From CAZSWS01 sp964610765 (lineage in GTDB: Bacteria; Bacteroidota; Bacteroidia; Bacteroidales; Tannerellaceae): a DNA stretch of 52,586 nucleotides. The notes under the pieces are model-generated. The model made no database searches and was not told the DNA's origin. It was given only the letters and a program-made list of their open reading frames with translations. This document shows positions 25,880 through 35,258 of the stretch, one piece after another. The number at the start of each line of letters is the position of its first letter. Position 1 is the stretch's first letter. The stretch covers positions 1 through 52,586 of the forward strand of contig CAZSWS010000012.1 in NCBI GenBank assembly GCA_964610765.1, in the 5' to 3' direction. The position numbers were made by a program, and so were the translations under genes.

Positions 25880-27055
25880 TTAAGGAATGTACTTGATATA
25901 CAACAACACGTTCTTCAAATTTTTCATAAGAAATATCGGCAATAACAGAAAAGCCAATAAGGATAGATAGTGCACTACGGAGTAGTGTAAACTTCTTCCT
26001 ATCAGTGCCTGGTCAACATAAATGAGAAAATAGTGTCGAAGTGGCCATAAATTTGTCAGGCTCTGTATGGCCGGGGGCATATCACTAACCGGAAAACTAA
26101 AACCAGCCAAAGAAAAGGCTAATACTCCCAATAACGAAGCGACCCCTAAAGCCAAACGCATACTGGGAACCAATGTAAACAAAAAGATACCCATTGCCTG
26201 CGAAGAGATAACCAAGAAAAACATGGCGACTAGCATCGGAAACCACCCATTAGCCAATGGGAAGTTACTATAACCATATAAAACAGAACAACAAAGAAAA
26301 CCTACAATAGTGAACGTCACGGTATAGGGAATCATTTTTCCAAGTAATGCTAATGAGAGATTATTATTCGTCATATGTAACCACCTTCGTGATGTTGAAT
26401 ATTTAACCTCGGTCCCTATGGCAAATATCGTTACCAGAAAAATCAACAACTCCAATACTCCGGGGAGGAGTGTGTTGTTTAAATAGATTGAATAATTCAA
26501 CCACGGATTACCTATTGGATGACTGTCTATTGAAATAGGCTGAAGCGTTGCCAAAATTTCCTTTTCCGTCATTCCCTTTGCTTTACCCATTTGCATACCA
26601 ACTGAAGCATTCAATAATGTTGCTACAGTTTTCATGTCTCGATAAGCCAAAGAAGAAGCTATTAAAAATGAGCTGTTAGAATAGTATGATATTTGGGGTT
26701 GTTTACCGGTAGAAGCATCTTTAGCAAAATCTTTAGGAATATAAAAAATCCCATATAAATCACCTTTTTGCATCTTAGCCCTAGCCTCCTCAAATGAGGC
26801 CGTACGCATAGAAACATTTACTTGTTGAAACGCATCTAGCATCCGAACGGCTTGACGACTGGTTGATGAGTTATCCATATCAACCACAGCGATGGGCAAG
26901 GCGGGTGGTAAACCTTCTTCCATCATGGTCAGAAAAAAGACCATCGTGAACAACGGTGCACCTAGCATACAAAACAGGTAAATGGGTTTAGCAGCAATGC
27001 GTCTGCACTCCCGCTTCACCAACTTCCAGATGATTTGCACATAATTTCGCTTCAT
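25880..27055 (-). CDS. ABC-2 type efflux permease (first of pair)
   Basis: A 391-residue paralogue-like permease of the same topology: N-terminal helix after RECRRIAAKPIY (about 24-44), an extracytoplasmic domain with VVDMDNSSTSRQAVR (about 57-71) and YGIFYIPKDFAKD, and C-terminal helices from about 195. The two permeases probably form a heterodimeric channel. It lies 9 nt after the HlyD-like gene. Confidence 0.88.
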   Translation of the reverse strand: MKRNYVQIIWKLVKRECRRIAAKPIYLFCMLGAPLFTMVFFLTMMEEGLPPALPIAVVDMDNSSTSRQAVRMLDAFQQVNVSMRTASFEEARAKMQKGDLYGIFYIPKDFAKDASTGKQPQISYYSNSSFLIASSLAYRDMKTVATLLNASVGMQMGKAKGMTEKEILATLQPISIDSHPIGNPWLNYSIYLNNTLLPGVLELLIFLVTIFAIGTEVKYSTSRRWLHMTNNNLSLALLGKMIPYTVTFTIVGFLCCSVLYGYSNFPLANGWFPMLVAMFFLVISSQAMGIFLFTLVPSMRLALGVASLLGVLAFSLAGFSFPVSDMPPAIQSLTNLWPLRHYFLIYVDQALIGRSLHYSVVHYLSLLAFLLLPIFLMKNLKNVLLYIKYIP

Positions 27056-27064
27056 AGTTGCCCC

Positions 27065-28072
27065 TTATCTTTTTCCTTTTTGTTGAATGATTACAGACAT
27101 TCCCGGACGTAAATCAGCTATACGAGAAGAAGACCTAGCACGCACTTCAAAAGTTTTTGAGTCATACTGACCATAAGCTTTCGTAGCTTTCCAGGCTGCA
27201 TACGTACCCATGTCTTTCATATAATAAACCGTCAATGTAACTTCTTGATTATCCAACGCCGGAATAAAGGCACTTATTTCCTGACCAATCTTAAAATCAC
27301 CCAGCAAATCTTCACGTACACTAAAAGTAATCCACATTTCATGCAGATTAGCTACGTTCATGATGGGGGAGCCACTACCTACCAACTCTCCAACCTCCGG
27401 AAAACGCTCTGTTATTTCTCCATCAATAGGCGAAATAAGTACCGACTCATTAATATACGATTCAACCTCTGAAACAGCTCCTCCGGCCTGGCGCAACTGT
27501 GCGGCAGCCGCCGCCTTATCTTCCGACCTTACGGCATCAGTGGCTAAATCATACTGCGCTTTCGCTGCTCTTTCCAGTGCTTGCATGGACTTATAAGTAG
27601 CCTCAACTTCGTCTTTTTTCTGGGCGGAAGCAACTCCTTTTTCAAACAAATTACGCACACGCTCGAACGACTTCGTAGCCACCTCCAAGCCGGCTTTTGC
27701 CTGTTGCCACTGTTCGAAAGCTCCGGTTATCTGCTCGTTTCGTGCACCCTTCAGCGCCTTCTGGTTTTGAGCTTCTGCTGCTTGACGAATGGCTTCTACC
27801 TGTTTCAGCTTGGCTTCCACATCAGGAATATAAAGGAACACCAACGTATCTCCTGCTTTAACATGATCACCTTCATTAAAGCGATAAGATTCAATTCGAC
27901 CAGGCACTTTACCTGAAATGCGTATTTCTGTTGCTTCTGCCTGCCCCATAATAATCTCATCCGGAGGCGTTAATAAGAAAAAACCGGCTAGTGCAATCAA
28001 AGCAACCACTGCCAATACAGTTATAAAAGCAAGGATCAGATTATTGATCGATAGTTTTTTATTCCAGCTCAT
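27065..28072 (-). CDS. HlyD-family periplasmic adaptor (membrane fusion protein)
   Basis: A 335-residue adaptor with an N-terminal inner-membrane anchor (about 13-33) and a first half-lipoyl segment (IRISGKVPGRIESYRFNEGDHVKAGDTLVFL, about 46-76). A long coiled coil follows (about 80-200, Ala/Gln/Lys-rich), then the returning lipoyl half (LISPIDGEITERFPEVGELVGSGSPIMNV) and a beta-barrel domain to the end. It bridges the ABC-2 permeases and the TolC-like protein. It lies 5 nt after the TolC-family gene. Confidence 0.92.
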   Translation of the reverse strand: MSWNKKLSINNLILAFITVLAVVALIALAGFFLLTPPDEIIMGQAEATEIRISGKVPGRIESYRFNEGDHVKAGDTLVFLYIPDVEAKLKQVEAIRQAAEAQNQKALKGARNEQITGAFEQWQQAKAGLEVATKSFERVRNLFEKGVASAQKKDEVEATYKSMQALERAAKAQYDLATDAVRSEDKAAAAAQLRQAGGAVSEVESYINESVLISPIDGEITERFPEVGELVGSGSPIMNVANLHEMWITFSVREDLLGDFKIGQEISAFIPALDNQEVTLTVYYMKDMGTYAAWKATKAYGQYDSKTFEVRARSSSRIADLRPGMSVIIQQKGKR

Positions 28073-28077
28073 TGTTA

Positions 28078-29451
28078 TTAATTATTTAAATCTGTTTTAT
28101 GTTCGTTGTTCTCTGTAGCTAATTTGCCTAAAGCCTTACTTAAATATACATCGGTAAGTTTTACTTCTATTTGAGCATCTATTAATTCGGCATGTGCAGA
28201 TATCCATGCTGTTTGCGCTTCCATCATATTTAAAGCAGGGATTACGCCTTCTTCAAAACCAACCGTTGCCATACGTAAGTTTTCATCTGCTTTATCCATA
28301 TTTCTTGATGCGGCAAAGAGTTTTTTCTGTGCTTCATTTTGTTTATAAACCGACTGATTCACTTCCAGCTCTATTTTATCGCGCGCATCCTCATAACGTA
28401 ATTGCTGAATCAATGTTTCAGCCTTAGCTGCATTGCGTTTATGCGTTCCTCCCCACCATCCTGTTAAGGGAACACTCAACATCACTCCAGCATGAAATGC
28501 CCCGTCAAATTTGTTTTTAAAACCATTATGCCCATTCGGATTCATCACTGTATAGTTCCCAAACAATGCCACACTGGGCAGCATTTCAGATAGAGCTATA
28601 GCCTCCTTTTTCTTATATATACGAGCTGCTAGATTTAAGCTTTTCAATTCATTCCGATTCAAAAAAGCTTCATTCAAATCTACCGATTGTAGTTTTTCGT
28701 CCATAATCAATGATTCTATTGCTTCATCAGCCAACGAATAAGTTTCATTCATCGGTATACCACACAACTGAGCAAGTAGCATTTTTGATAATGACAAGCC
28801 ATTATCCACTTTTGTCTGCGTCATTTCAGCCTCATTCAGCTTGACTTTCACAGACAAGCCGTCAGCTTTGGTCACCAGACCTTCTTCTTGCATCACTTCA
28901 ATATCATAATCTGTTTTTCTAAGCAACTCAACATAAGCATCGGCAAGCTTCTTTTTATTCACCAACGACACTACCTGCCAATAGGCTTGGTCAGTACTGT
29001 AAATCACCTCCTGCAAACGTAAATCATTCATTGACTCAGCCAGCTCTTTGGCATATGCAGCAATGTGATTATAGGATACAATTTTCCCACCCATAAAAAC
29101 CGGCTGAACAAGCATTACATTTCCCACCCATACATTTTGGATATCTAAGGTGAATTTATCCTGAATATTGGCGGGGATAAGCTGTCCCACCGTACCCAAC
29201 GAACCAAAATCAACCAGTTTGATGTCTTTTTCATTCCATAGGTACGTTCCTCCCGCAGAAACAGAGGGGAAGTATTTCGTGAGTGCTTCCTTTTTACTAT
29301 GTGCTGCTTTTTTCACTTCAGCATCGGCTATTTGCAGCTCTTTATTATTTTGGATAGCCAGCTCTCTGCACTGCTCTAGCGTTAACACCTGCTGGGCAAG
29401 CAAAGGGAAGGTTAGAACCCATAAAAATAATAAAACAAAACTTTTTTTCAT
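28078..29451 (-). CDS. TolC-family outer-membrane efflux protein
   Basis: A 457-residue outer-membrane factor. It has a signal peptide (about 1-19, ending PLLAQQ), LTLEQCRELAIQNNKELQIADAEVKKA at the start of the first repeat, and two helical/strand repeats separated near residue 240, the second starting NRNELKSLNLAARIYKKKEAIALSE. It forms the exit duct for the HlyD/ABC-2 system. First gene of the efflux operon, 140 nt after the DUF4251 gene on the same strand. No convincing promoter was found in that gap. Confidence 0.92.
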   Translation of the reverse strand: MKKSFVLLFLWVLTFPLLAQQVLTLEQCRELAIQNNKELQIADAEVKKAAHSKKEALTKYFPSVSAGGTYLWNEKDIKLVDFGSLGTVGQLIPANIQDKFTLDIQNVWVGNVMLVQPVFMGGKIVSYNHIAAYAKELAESMNDLRLQEVIYSTDQAYWQVVSLVNKKKLADAYVELLRKTDYDIEVMQEEGLVTKADGLSVKVKLNEAEMTQTKVDNGLSLSKMLLAQLCGIPMNETYSLADEAIESLIMDEKLQSVDLNEAFLNRNELKSLNLAARIYKKKEAIALSEMLPSVALFGNYTVMNPNGHNGFKNKFDGAFHAGVMLSVPLTGWWGGTHKRNAAKAETLIQQLRYEDARDKIELEVNQSVYKQNEAQKKLFAASRNMDKADENLRMATVGFEEGVIPALNMMEAQTAWISAHAELIDAQIEVKLTDVYLSKALGKLATENNEHKTDLNN

Positions 29452-29591
29452 TCATCTACATTTTAGAAAAACAACATTGCATTATATCAAAAAAAACTTT
29501 TCTTACAGCCTCTTCAAGCAGCAAGAAAGGAATATTTAGTATGTGTAAATTTCAACAACCGACTAATACGTATCTCTAGAGAAACCAGACA

Positions 29592-30092
29592 CTATCGTTT
29601 TTCTTTTCTCGAATCAGCCAAAGTCCCATAATAAGAGATTCGCTGTCTGTTGATAGAGGTTACATCTATTGACGACGAGCCTCCGGGATATATTTCCATC
29701 GAAAACTTATACGTATCTTCTTTCGTTTGAGATGTAAAAGTAACTCTGGCATGTCCTTTCTTTCCATATTTAATGCGATAATCTTTCATTAAAGCCTCGA
29801 AACGCATACCCTCACCACCTCCATAAGGAACAGAATAAGCCCTTCCATAATACGGAAGATAAGAAAACACGCTATCCCCTTTGATAGTCAAAGAATATAG
29901 TGTAGATGGACTAACCGGTTTACCTCCCATAGGATTCACTCGATTTACTTCAATAACGTAATCTTTACTATCCAGTTGTTTTTTTAGAGCTATTTGCTCT
30001 TCCTCGGCTGATGCTTTTCCGGTATGTGTAGATTTACATCCTACAAGCACCAAAATCAAGCATAAACCTATAAGTTTTACGGTAGTTTTCAT
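29592..30092 (-). CDS. DUF4251 lipoprotein
   Basis: A 166-residue lipoprotein with signal peptide and lipobox LVGC (Cys19). Residues about 35-160 match my recollection of DUF4251, strand-rich and with conserved Gly/Tyr: YSLTIKGDSVFSYLPYYGRAYSVPYGGGEGM. Function unknown; probably periplasm-facing or outer-membrane attached. It stands alone between the efflux operon and a divergent nitronate monooxygenase-like gene. Confidence 0.82.
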   Translation of the reverse strand: MKTTVKLIGLCLILVLVGCKSTHTGKASAEEEQIALKKQLDSKDYVIEVNRVNPMGGKPVSPSTLYSLTIKGDSVFSYLPYYGRAYSVPYGGGEGMRFEALMKDYRIKYGKKGHARVTFTSQTKEDTYKFSMEIYPGGSSSIDVTSINRQRISYYGTLADSRKEKR

Positions 30093-30293
30093 ATTTTTTA
30101 TGTTTTTCTCAAATCAAATCACTTTATACGCTTATGTTAATAACACATTAGTCACTTTGATAGTTCACAGTTTTCTTTTAAACATCAAAAACGATGCCTA
30201 AATCAATCTAACAATGATAACAATTGTAAAGTAAAAGCCTAATTTAAAACAAAATCGTATCTTGCATTCCGTTTAATAAAACAGACAAATTCA

Positions 30294-31226
30294 GTGGAAA
30301 ACAGAATCAATCAGTTATTTAATATAGACTATCCCATTATTCAAGGAGGAATGGTATGGTGTAGTGGTTGGCGACTTGCATCGGCCGTAAGTAATGCCGG
30401 AGGATTAGGACTATTAGGTGCAGGATCCATGTATCCCGAGGTGTTGCGCGAACATATCAGGAAGTGTAAAACAGCAACAAACAAACCTTTTGGCGTAAAT
30501 ATTCCCTTGATGTATCCGGAAATTGATACGCTTATGAATATCATCATGGAAGAAGGGGTTAAAATAGTCTTTACTTCAGCCGGAAACCCTAAAACATGGA
30601 CTCCTCGCCTACAAAAGGAAGGTATACGGGTAGCTCACGTAGTTAGCAGTTCTAAGTTTGCTTTAAAATGCGAAGAAGCCGGAGTAGATGCAATCGTTGC
30701 GGAAGGTTTTGAAGCTGGTGGTCATAATGGTCGGGAAGAAACCACTACTTTTTGTTTAATACCTGCTGTTCGCCAGGTGACTCAATTACCGCTCATAGCT
30801 GCCGGAGGCGTGGCTACTGGTAGACAAATGGCAGCCGCCATGATTTTAGGAGCTGAAGGCGTACAGATAGGTACCCGGTTTGCACTCACAAAAGAAAGCT
30901 CTGCACATGAAAACTTCAAAAAACATTGTCTCAGCCTGGCTGAAGGAGATACAAAACTGCTTTTAAAAAAGTTAGCCCCTACCCGTCTAGCCAGAGGGGA
31001 ATTTAAAAATCGAGTAGAAGAAGCAGAAAGTCGGGGAGCAACACCCGAAGAGCTACGCGAGATATTAGGAAAAAGAAGAAGTAAAATAGGAATCTTCGAA
31101 GGAGATTTGGTAGAAGGTGAGCTGGAAATTGGACAGGTAGCCTCTCTGTTTAATAAAATCGAAACCGTTGAAGTGGTCATGGATGAAGTAGTCAAAGAAT
31201 GGATAGCAACATACAATCGGCAATGA
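30294..31226 (+). CDS. Nitronate monooxygenase / FabK-like FMN enzyme
   Basis: A 310-residue TIM-barrel flavoprotein starting at GTG (30294). It has the substrate/FMN motifs IIQGGMVWCSGWRLASAVSNAGGLG (about 15-39), GVNIPL (about 68-73), EGFEAGGHNG (about 138-147, with the catalytic His) and AAGGVATGRQ and GAEGVQIGTRF for FMN phosphate binding. The family covers nitronate monooxygenases and enoyl-ACP reductase FabK, which cannot be separated by eye. The absence of lipid-synthesis neighbours gives no vote for FabK. Stand-alone gene. Confidence 0.85.
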   Translation: MENRINQLFNIDYPIIQGGMVWCSGWRLASAVSNAGGLGLLGAGSMYPEVLREHIRKCKTATNKPFGVNIPLMYPEIDTLMNIIMEEGVKIVFTSAGNPKTWTPRLQKEGIRVAHVVSSSKFALKCEEAGVDAIVAEGFEAGGHNGREETTTFCLIPAVRQVTQLPLIAAGGVATGRQMAAAMILGAEGVQIGTRFALTKESSAHENFKKHCLSLAEGDTKLLLKKLAPTRLARGEFKNRVEEAESRGATPEELREILGKRRSKIGIFEGDLVEGELEIGQVASLFNKIETVEVVMDEVVKEWIATYNRQ

Positions 31227-31302
31227 CAAGAAAAACACAGCTCTACACTGTTACCCTCCTACTATATACAAAGCCATGCTCATTGTGAAAGCAAACATGA
31301 CC

Positions 31303-31334
31303 TATGTATGGTCTATAAATTCTTTTTATCTTTG
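31303..31334 (+). promoter_or_regulatory. Promoter of the glsA-glsB pair
   Basis: TATG (31303-31306; 3 of 4 to TTTG), 20 nt, TATCTTTG (31327-31334), a perfect -7 element. The predicted start is about 27 nt before the ATG at 31368. Confidence 0.55.
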
Positions 31335-31367
31335 TTTCCAGTCTAGCAAGACAGATGAAACCAATGC

Positions 31368-32216
31368 ATGAATAATCAGGAAGAAATAAGAAAAGTCATT
31401 GATGTAAAAAACGTACTAAAACAGAAGGCTCCCGGTTTGTACCGGAAACTCCCCCGTTTTATTGTAAGTTATCTGACACGCTTGGTACACCAAGATGAAC
31501 TAAACTACATACTTACCCATTACCGGGATAAAGATGGTGTGGAATTTATGGAGGCACTCATCGACTATTTCGAACTAAGAATCAAGCTTCACGGAATAGA
31601 CAATTTACCTCCGCTTGCCGACAAACGCAGATTTATTTTTGCATCCAACCATCCATTAGGTGGATTAGATGGTATCTGCTTGTCTGCTCTTCTCGGAAGG
31701 CATTACGAAGGCGACATCCGCTACCCTGTAAACGACCTTTTATTATTCATCCCTAATTTGCGCTCCATCTTTGTACCAATCAACAAGCATGGTACACAAA
31801 GTAAACAGGCTGTCAACCTAAGCAACGAAGCTTACGCCTCAGACAACCAAATCATCACATTCCCCGCAGGACTATGCTCACGTAAACAAAAAGGGAAAAT
31901 AGTTGATCTAGACTGGAAGAAATCTTTCATTAGCAAAGCGATTGAATACAAACGAGATATAGTTCCCATATATTTTGAAGGGCGTAATTCAAACTTTTTT
32001 TACAACCTGGCAAACCTAAGAAAGCAACTGGGAATACGTGCAAACATAGAAATGCTATTCTTATCTGACGAATTATTTAAATGTAAACAAAAGACATTCG
32101 ACATATTTTTTGGAGAACCTATCCCTTGGCAAACATTTACGAACGGAGAAAAGCCGGACGTGTGGGCAAGCCGAATAAAAGAAACCGTTTATAAATTAAA
32201 CGCAAATGGAAAATAA
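31368..32216 (+). CDS. glsA: GlsA-like O-acyltransferase of glycine-lipid synthesis
   Basis: A 282-residue acyltransferase of the PlsC superfamily. The active-site motif FASNHPLGGLDG has His95 and Asp101 five residues apart (HX5D) rather than the usual HX4D. FPAGLCSRKQKGKIVDL (about 164-180) takes the place of the EGTRS motif. In Bacteroides, an acyltransferase of this kind next to a GNAT-type N-acyltransferase makes glycine lipids: GlsB joins a 3-hydroxy fatty acid to glycine (commendamide) and GlsA esterifies the hydroxyl. The 11-nt overlap with the next gene supports that pairing. Identity as GlsA is by family pattern and context, not alignment. Confidence 0.85.
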   Translation: MNNQEEIRKVIDVKNVLKQKAPGLYRKLPRFIVSYLTRLVHQDELNYILTHYRDKDGVEFMEALIDYFELRIKLHGIDNLPPLADKRRFIFASNHPLGGLDGICLSALLGRHYEGDIRYPVNDLLLFIPNLRSIFVPINKHGTQSKQAVNLSNEAYASDNQIITFPAGLCSRKQKGKIVDLDWKKSFISKAIEYKRDIVPIYFEGRNSNFFYNLANLRKQLGIRANIEMLFLSDELFKCKQKTFDIFFGEPIPWQTFTNGEKPDVWASRIKETVYKLNANGK

Positions 32217-33150
32217 TCAACAAATAATACCTCCTGTAGATAGAAATTTATTAAAAGGAGAACTGACTAAAGAACGCTTGCTAAGGCAGACAAACAAAGG
32301 CAACAACGAAATCTACATTGTGAATGCCAATAATGCCCCAGCAGTCATGAGAGAGATAGGGCGGCAGCGTGAATGGGCTTTTCGCTTCTATGGAGGCGGA
32401 ACAGGACTTGATTGCGATGTGGATGAGTATGACACGATGGAGAATGGATATGACCAACTGATTGTATGGTCACCCGAAGATGAGAATATAGTAGGTGGAT
32501 ATCGGTTTATTTGTGGGGATAAAGTGATGTTTGACACAGATCACCGACCTATTTTAGCCACTTCACACATGTTCAACTTTTCTGAAAAATTCATCACCGA
32601 ATACCTTCCTAAAACCCTCGAACTAGGACGGTCTTTCGTATCACTCGACTACCAAATGACACGTGGAGTAAGTAAAGGTTTGTTTATTTTGGATAATCTT
32701 TGGGATGGTTTAGGGGCTTTAACCATCATATATCCACAAATAGCCTATTATTTTGGGAAAGTAACCATGTTTTCTTCTTACAATCAAGAGGCCAGAAATA
32801 TGATTCTCCATTTTATAAACAAACATTTCCCTGATCCGGAGAATTTGATAACTCCTATACATCCACTCGTTACACATACCAACAAAGAGCAAATGAAACA
32901 GCTCTTTCATCAAGATTCATTCAAAGAAGATTTCAAAATTCTAAATACAGAAGTTCGAAAAAGGGGTATTAATGTACCCCCACTAATCAGTGCTTACATG
33001 AACCTTTCTCCTAAAATGCGCACATTTGGCACGGCCATCAATGACCTATTTGGCGGAGTAGAAGAAACGGGTATTCTCATTGCCGTTGAAGAGATTTTAG
33101 AAGAAAAGAAGAAAAGACATATCGAGTCGTTTCTAACTGATAAAGAGTAA
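32206..33150 (+). CDS. glsB: GlsB-like N-acyltransferase (glycine-lipid / commendamide synthase)
   Basis: A 314-residue GNAT-fold acyltransferase of the acyl-homoserine-lactone-synthase-like branch. Residues about 60-190 hold the fold, with FYGGGTGLDCDVDEYDTMENGYDQLIVW, NIVGGYRFICGDK and LELGRSFVSLDYQ. The ExGR-like LELGRSFV is the acyl-CoA/ACP contact segment of this family. It catalyses N-acylation of glycine with a 3-hydroxyacyl-ACP. It overlaps glsA by 11 nt. No further gene follows on this strand. Confidence 0.87.
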   Translation: MENNQQIIPPVDRNLLKGELTKERLLRQTNKGNNEIYIVNANNAPAVMREIGRQREWAFRFYGGGTGLDCDVDEYDTMENGYDQLIVWSPEDENIVGGYRFICGDKVMFDTDHRPILATSHMFNFSEKFITEYLPKTLELGRSFVSLDYQMTRGVSKGLFILDNLWDGLGALTIIYPQIAYYFGKVTMFSSYNQEARNMILHFINKHFPDPENLITPIHPLVTHTNKEQMKQLFHQDSFKEDFKILNTEVRKRGINVPPLISAYMNLSPKMRTFGTAINDLFGGVEETGILIAVEEILEEKKKRHIESFLTDKE

Positions 33151-33184
33151 GATTATCCGACTCATATAAACAAGCAAGGTTTTT

Positions 33185-33198
33185 CCGGATGCATCCGG
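33185..33198. repeat. 14-bp perfect palindrome between convergent genes
   Basis: CCGGATGCATCCGG, with partial extension (T tract left, GGAA right), lies in the 57-nt gap between glsB and the Spy-like gene. Without an adjoining U tract on either strand it is only a weak terminator candidate. Confidence 0.35.
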
Positions 33199-33207
33199 GA
33201 AGATAGA

Positions 33208-33696
33208 TTACTTCCTCCTATTTTTCCAATAGCGCTGTTGATGATATTGAGGTCTTGCATCAAACTCAACTCGTTGCTCATCAGTCAAAACTGATCGAAC
33301 ATCCTGCTTGTACTCTGCCTTTAGTTTCATGATTTTCCCCAACAAAGCAAGTTGTTCATCAATTACTTTATAAATCGCTTTTATTGGGGGTTTATCAGCC
33401 GATTCAAGCGTGCGTTGTTTAGCTTGCTTTTCTGCTAACTGGTTATTCAATTCATTGAGTTTTTTCTGCTTTTTAGTTTGCAAAGCCTGCAACTGCACCA
33501 CTTGCTCTTTACTTAGGTTTGACACCGGAATTCCTACCACAAGGCAACCGGGTCTATCTAATTCAAAATCAATCTTTCTAATATCATCTATTAAGACCGG
33601 ATGCTTATCCATGCGTGGTAAAGGTTCTTGTGCTTTTACAGAAGCTGACATCCCCGCCAAAAGCACAAGAATAAATATGCATTGAAGTTTGTTCAT
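33208..33696 (-). CDS. Spy/CpxP-like periplasmic protein
   Basis: A 162-residue protein with a cleavable signal peptide (1-22, ending VKAQ) and a helical, Gln/Lys-rich body. It carries two LTxxQ-like motifs, LSKEQ (about 82-86) and LTDEQ (about 139-143), as in Spy/CpxP periplasmic chaperones. The C-terminus is basic and His/Tyr-rich (YHQQRYWKNRRK). A chaperone or metal-stress role is inferred from family only. It follows the S41 peptidase gene by 29 nt on the same strand. Confidence 0.72.
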   Translation of the reverse strand: MNKLQCIFILVLLAGMSASVKAQEPLPRMDKHPVLIDDIRKIDFELDRPGCLVVGIPVSNLSKEQVVQLQALQTKKQKKLNELNNQLAEKQAKQRTLESADKPPIKAIYKVIDEQLALLGKIMKLKAEYKQDVRSVLTDEQRVEFDARPQYHQQRYWKNRRK

Positions 33697-33725
33697 ACAG
33701 CAATCATTTTTTGTTGTTCAACTCC

Positions 33726-35168
33726 TTAATCGTCAAACAGTAATTTCACTTTTTCTATATCAACGTTCAAGGTGTTAGTCCTTGTTTTTTGTTGAACTGA
33801 TGAGCCTATAACAGGCAACCCTATGGCGGCAGCGCGCTGCTCAATCTCTACACCTCGAATCTTATCCAGAGCTATCTTCAGCATGACTTCCTCTTTATCT
33901 CCTAACGGTCGTTTATTATCCAGATAATTATCTGCTTCTAAAATATCCGGCTCAATACCATGAATAAAGTCGGAAAAATCATCTTTATTAGCATAACGCA
34001 AAACAATCGGTTGCATCCCCCATTTATTCCGAGGGTCATTCTTTTTATAAATCGTTATAGATCCTAAGTTTTTACCACTTGTTTTTGTGCCAATCAACGT
34101 CAGTTTACCGGGCAAGTAAGGCTTCATATTATTAATAATCAGCTCACTGGCCGATGCCGTCCAAGGTCCGGTTAAAATATACACATTCTGCAATTGATCA
34201 CCTATATTATTAATTGCAGCCGACCGTCCTCGTTCGACCGATATTCGTTCTCTGAATGTATCATTTAATGCATCCATACCATACTTTTTAATAATCGCTT
34301 CTTCATACAGTTTATTGTATTGCGCCTTAATAAAAATATTATCAGGATTAAAGTCCGGAACAAACATGCTTCCTAAATAAATAGACGTTAGCATCGACCC
34401 TCCGGTATTATAACGAAAATCAAGTACTAAATGAGTAATACCGGATTCTTTGAACCGACCAAACACATCATTCAACTGGAAATCATAAAGTTTTTTCCCA
34501 TCACCATCATCACCCGTAAAGTGATTATATACTAGATACCCGATTTTGTTTGCCCCTTCGTGATAGACGGTATCCAGGTATATGGGATTGTCTTTGTAAT
34601 TAGCGACAGTAGGTATTGTTTTTTCATAAGATTTACCATCTATCGTCTGAAAAAGAATCTTAGCAGGCGTTGAACCAAAAAGCCTCCTCCAATTATTTTT
34701 AGTTAATCGTACATCATCCACATGGGTAAACACATCTCCCCGTTTAACACCTAACTCTTCAGCCGGTGTGTTTGGCTTCACATAAACCACCTGACAAACG
34801 ATACTAGGCTCTTCTTTAGTTGAATACCCGACATATTCGAAACCTATATCATACGGCGTAATGCCATTCAACGAGTTTACTAATTCTTCATAGTCTTCTT
34901 CTATCCATGAGAAACGATCTCCAGCCGCATCTCCTCTCTTATAGATTAACGATTCAAAGAAGTTTTCCGGATGCTCCTCATAAGCCTTTATAGGGAGAGA
35001 CAGAGGAATATGTTCGTTCCACAGATAATAAAAAAACATTTGCTCATGAATCCACTCGTTTACATAAGCATTATCTGACTGACCATTATTGTTTTTATTG
35101 TCTTTCTTGTCCTCGCAAGAAAAAAAGAAGAAAAGGAGAACTCCTAAAAATACCAACTTTGTTTTCAT
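33726..35168 (-). CDS. S41-family peptidase lipoprotein with PDZ domain
   Basis: A 480-residue lipoprotein (signal peptide ending FFFFSC, Cys18) with a charged Asn/Lys-rich linker. It has an N-terminal helical segment (about 35-100), a PDZ domain (about 108-185, with NTPAEELGVKRGDVF) and a C-terminal-processing-type S41 protease domain (about 205-430). The protease domain has HLVLDFRYNTGGSM, the nucleophile motif TASASEL (about 337-343) and GTKTSGK (the likely Lys region, about 360-366). It may clip secreted or surface proteins. The gene order DUF3109 - S41 - Spy-like on the minus strand suggests shared stress regulation, but this is only inferred. Confidence 0.88.
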   Translation of the reverse strand: MKTKLVFLGVLLFFFFSCEDKKDNKNNNGQSDNAYVNEWIHEQMFFYYLWNEHIPLSLPIKAYEEHPENFFESLIYKRGDAAGDRFSWIEEDYEELVNSLNGITPYDIGFEYVGYSTKEEPSIVCQVVYVKPNTPAEELGVKRGDVFTHVDDVRLTKNNWRRLFGSTPAKILFQTIDGKSYEKTIPTVANYKDNPIYLDTVYHEGANKIGYLVYNHFTGDDGDGKKLYDFQLNDVFGRFKESGITHLVLDFRYNTGGSMLTSIYLGSMFVPDFNPDNIFIKAQYNKLYEEAIIKKYGMDALNDTFRERISVERGRSAAINNIGDQLQNVYILTGPWTASASELIINNMKPYLPGKLTLIGTKTSGKNLGSITIYKKNDPRNKWGMQPIVLRYANKDDFSDFIHGIEPDILEADNYLDNKRPLGDKEEVMLKIALDKIRGVEIEQRAAAIGLPVIGSSVQQKTRTNTLNVDIEKVKLLFDD

Positions 35169-35258
35169 ATCGTTTTTTTATAGATGATGGGCATAAAGAT
35201 AAATCGTTTTTATACTAAAACAACAAATAAACGGATAAAACTCTGATACCAAGGTGGC

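Noticed and set aside
29168..29539. 123-codon open frame on the plus strand
   Set aside because: Opposite the 5' part of the TolC-family gene; no recognisable domain or promoter.
30782..31216. 144-codon open frame on the minus strand
   Set aside because: Lies wholly antisense to the nitronate monooxygenase-like gene, with composition explained by that gene and no start context.
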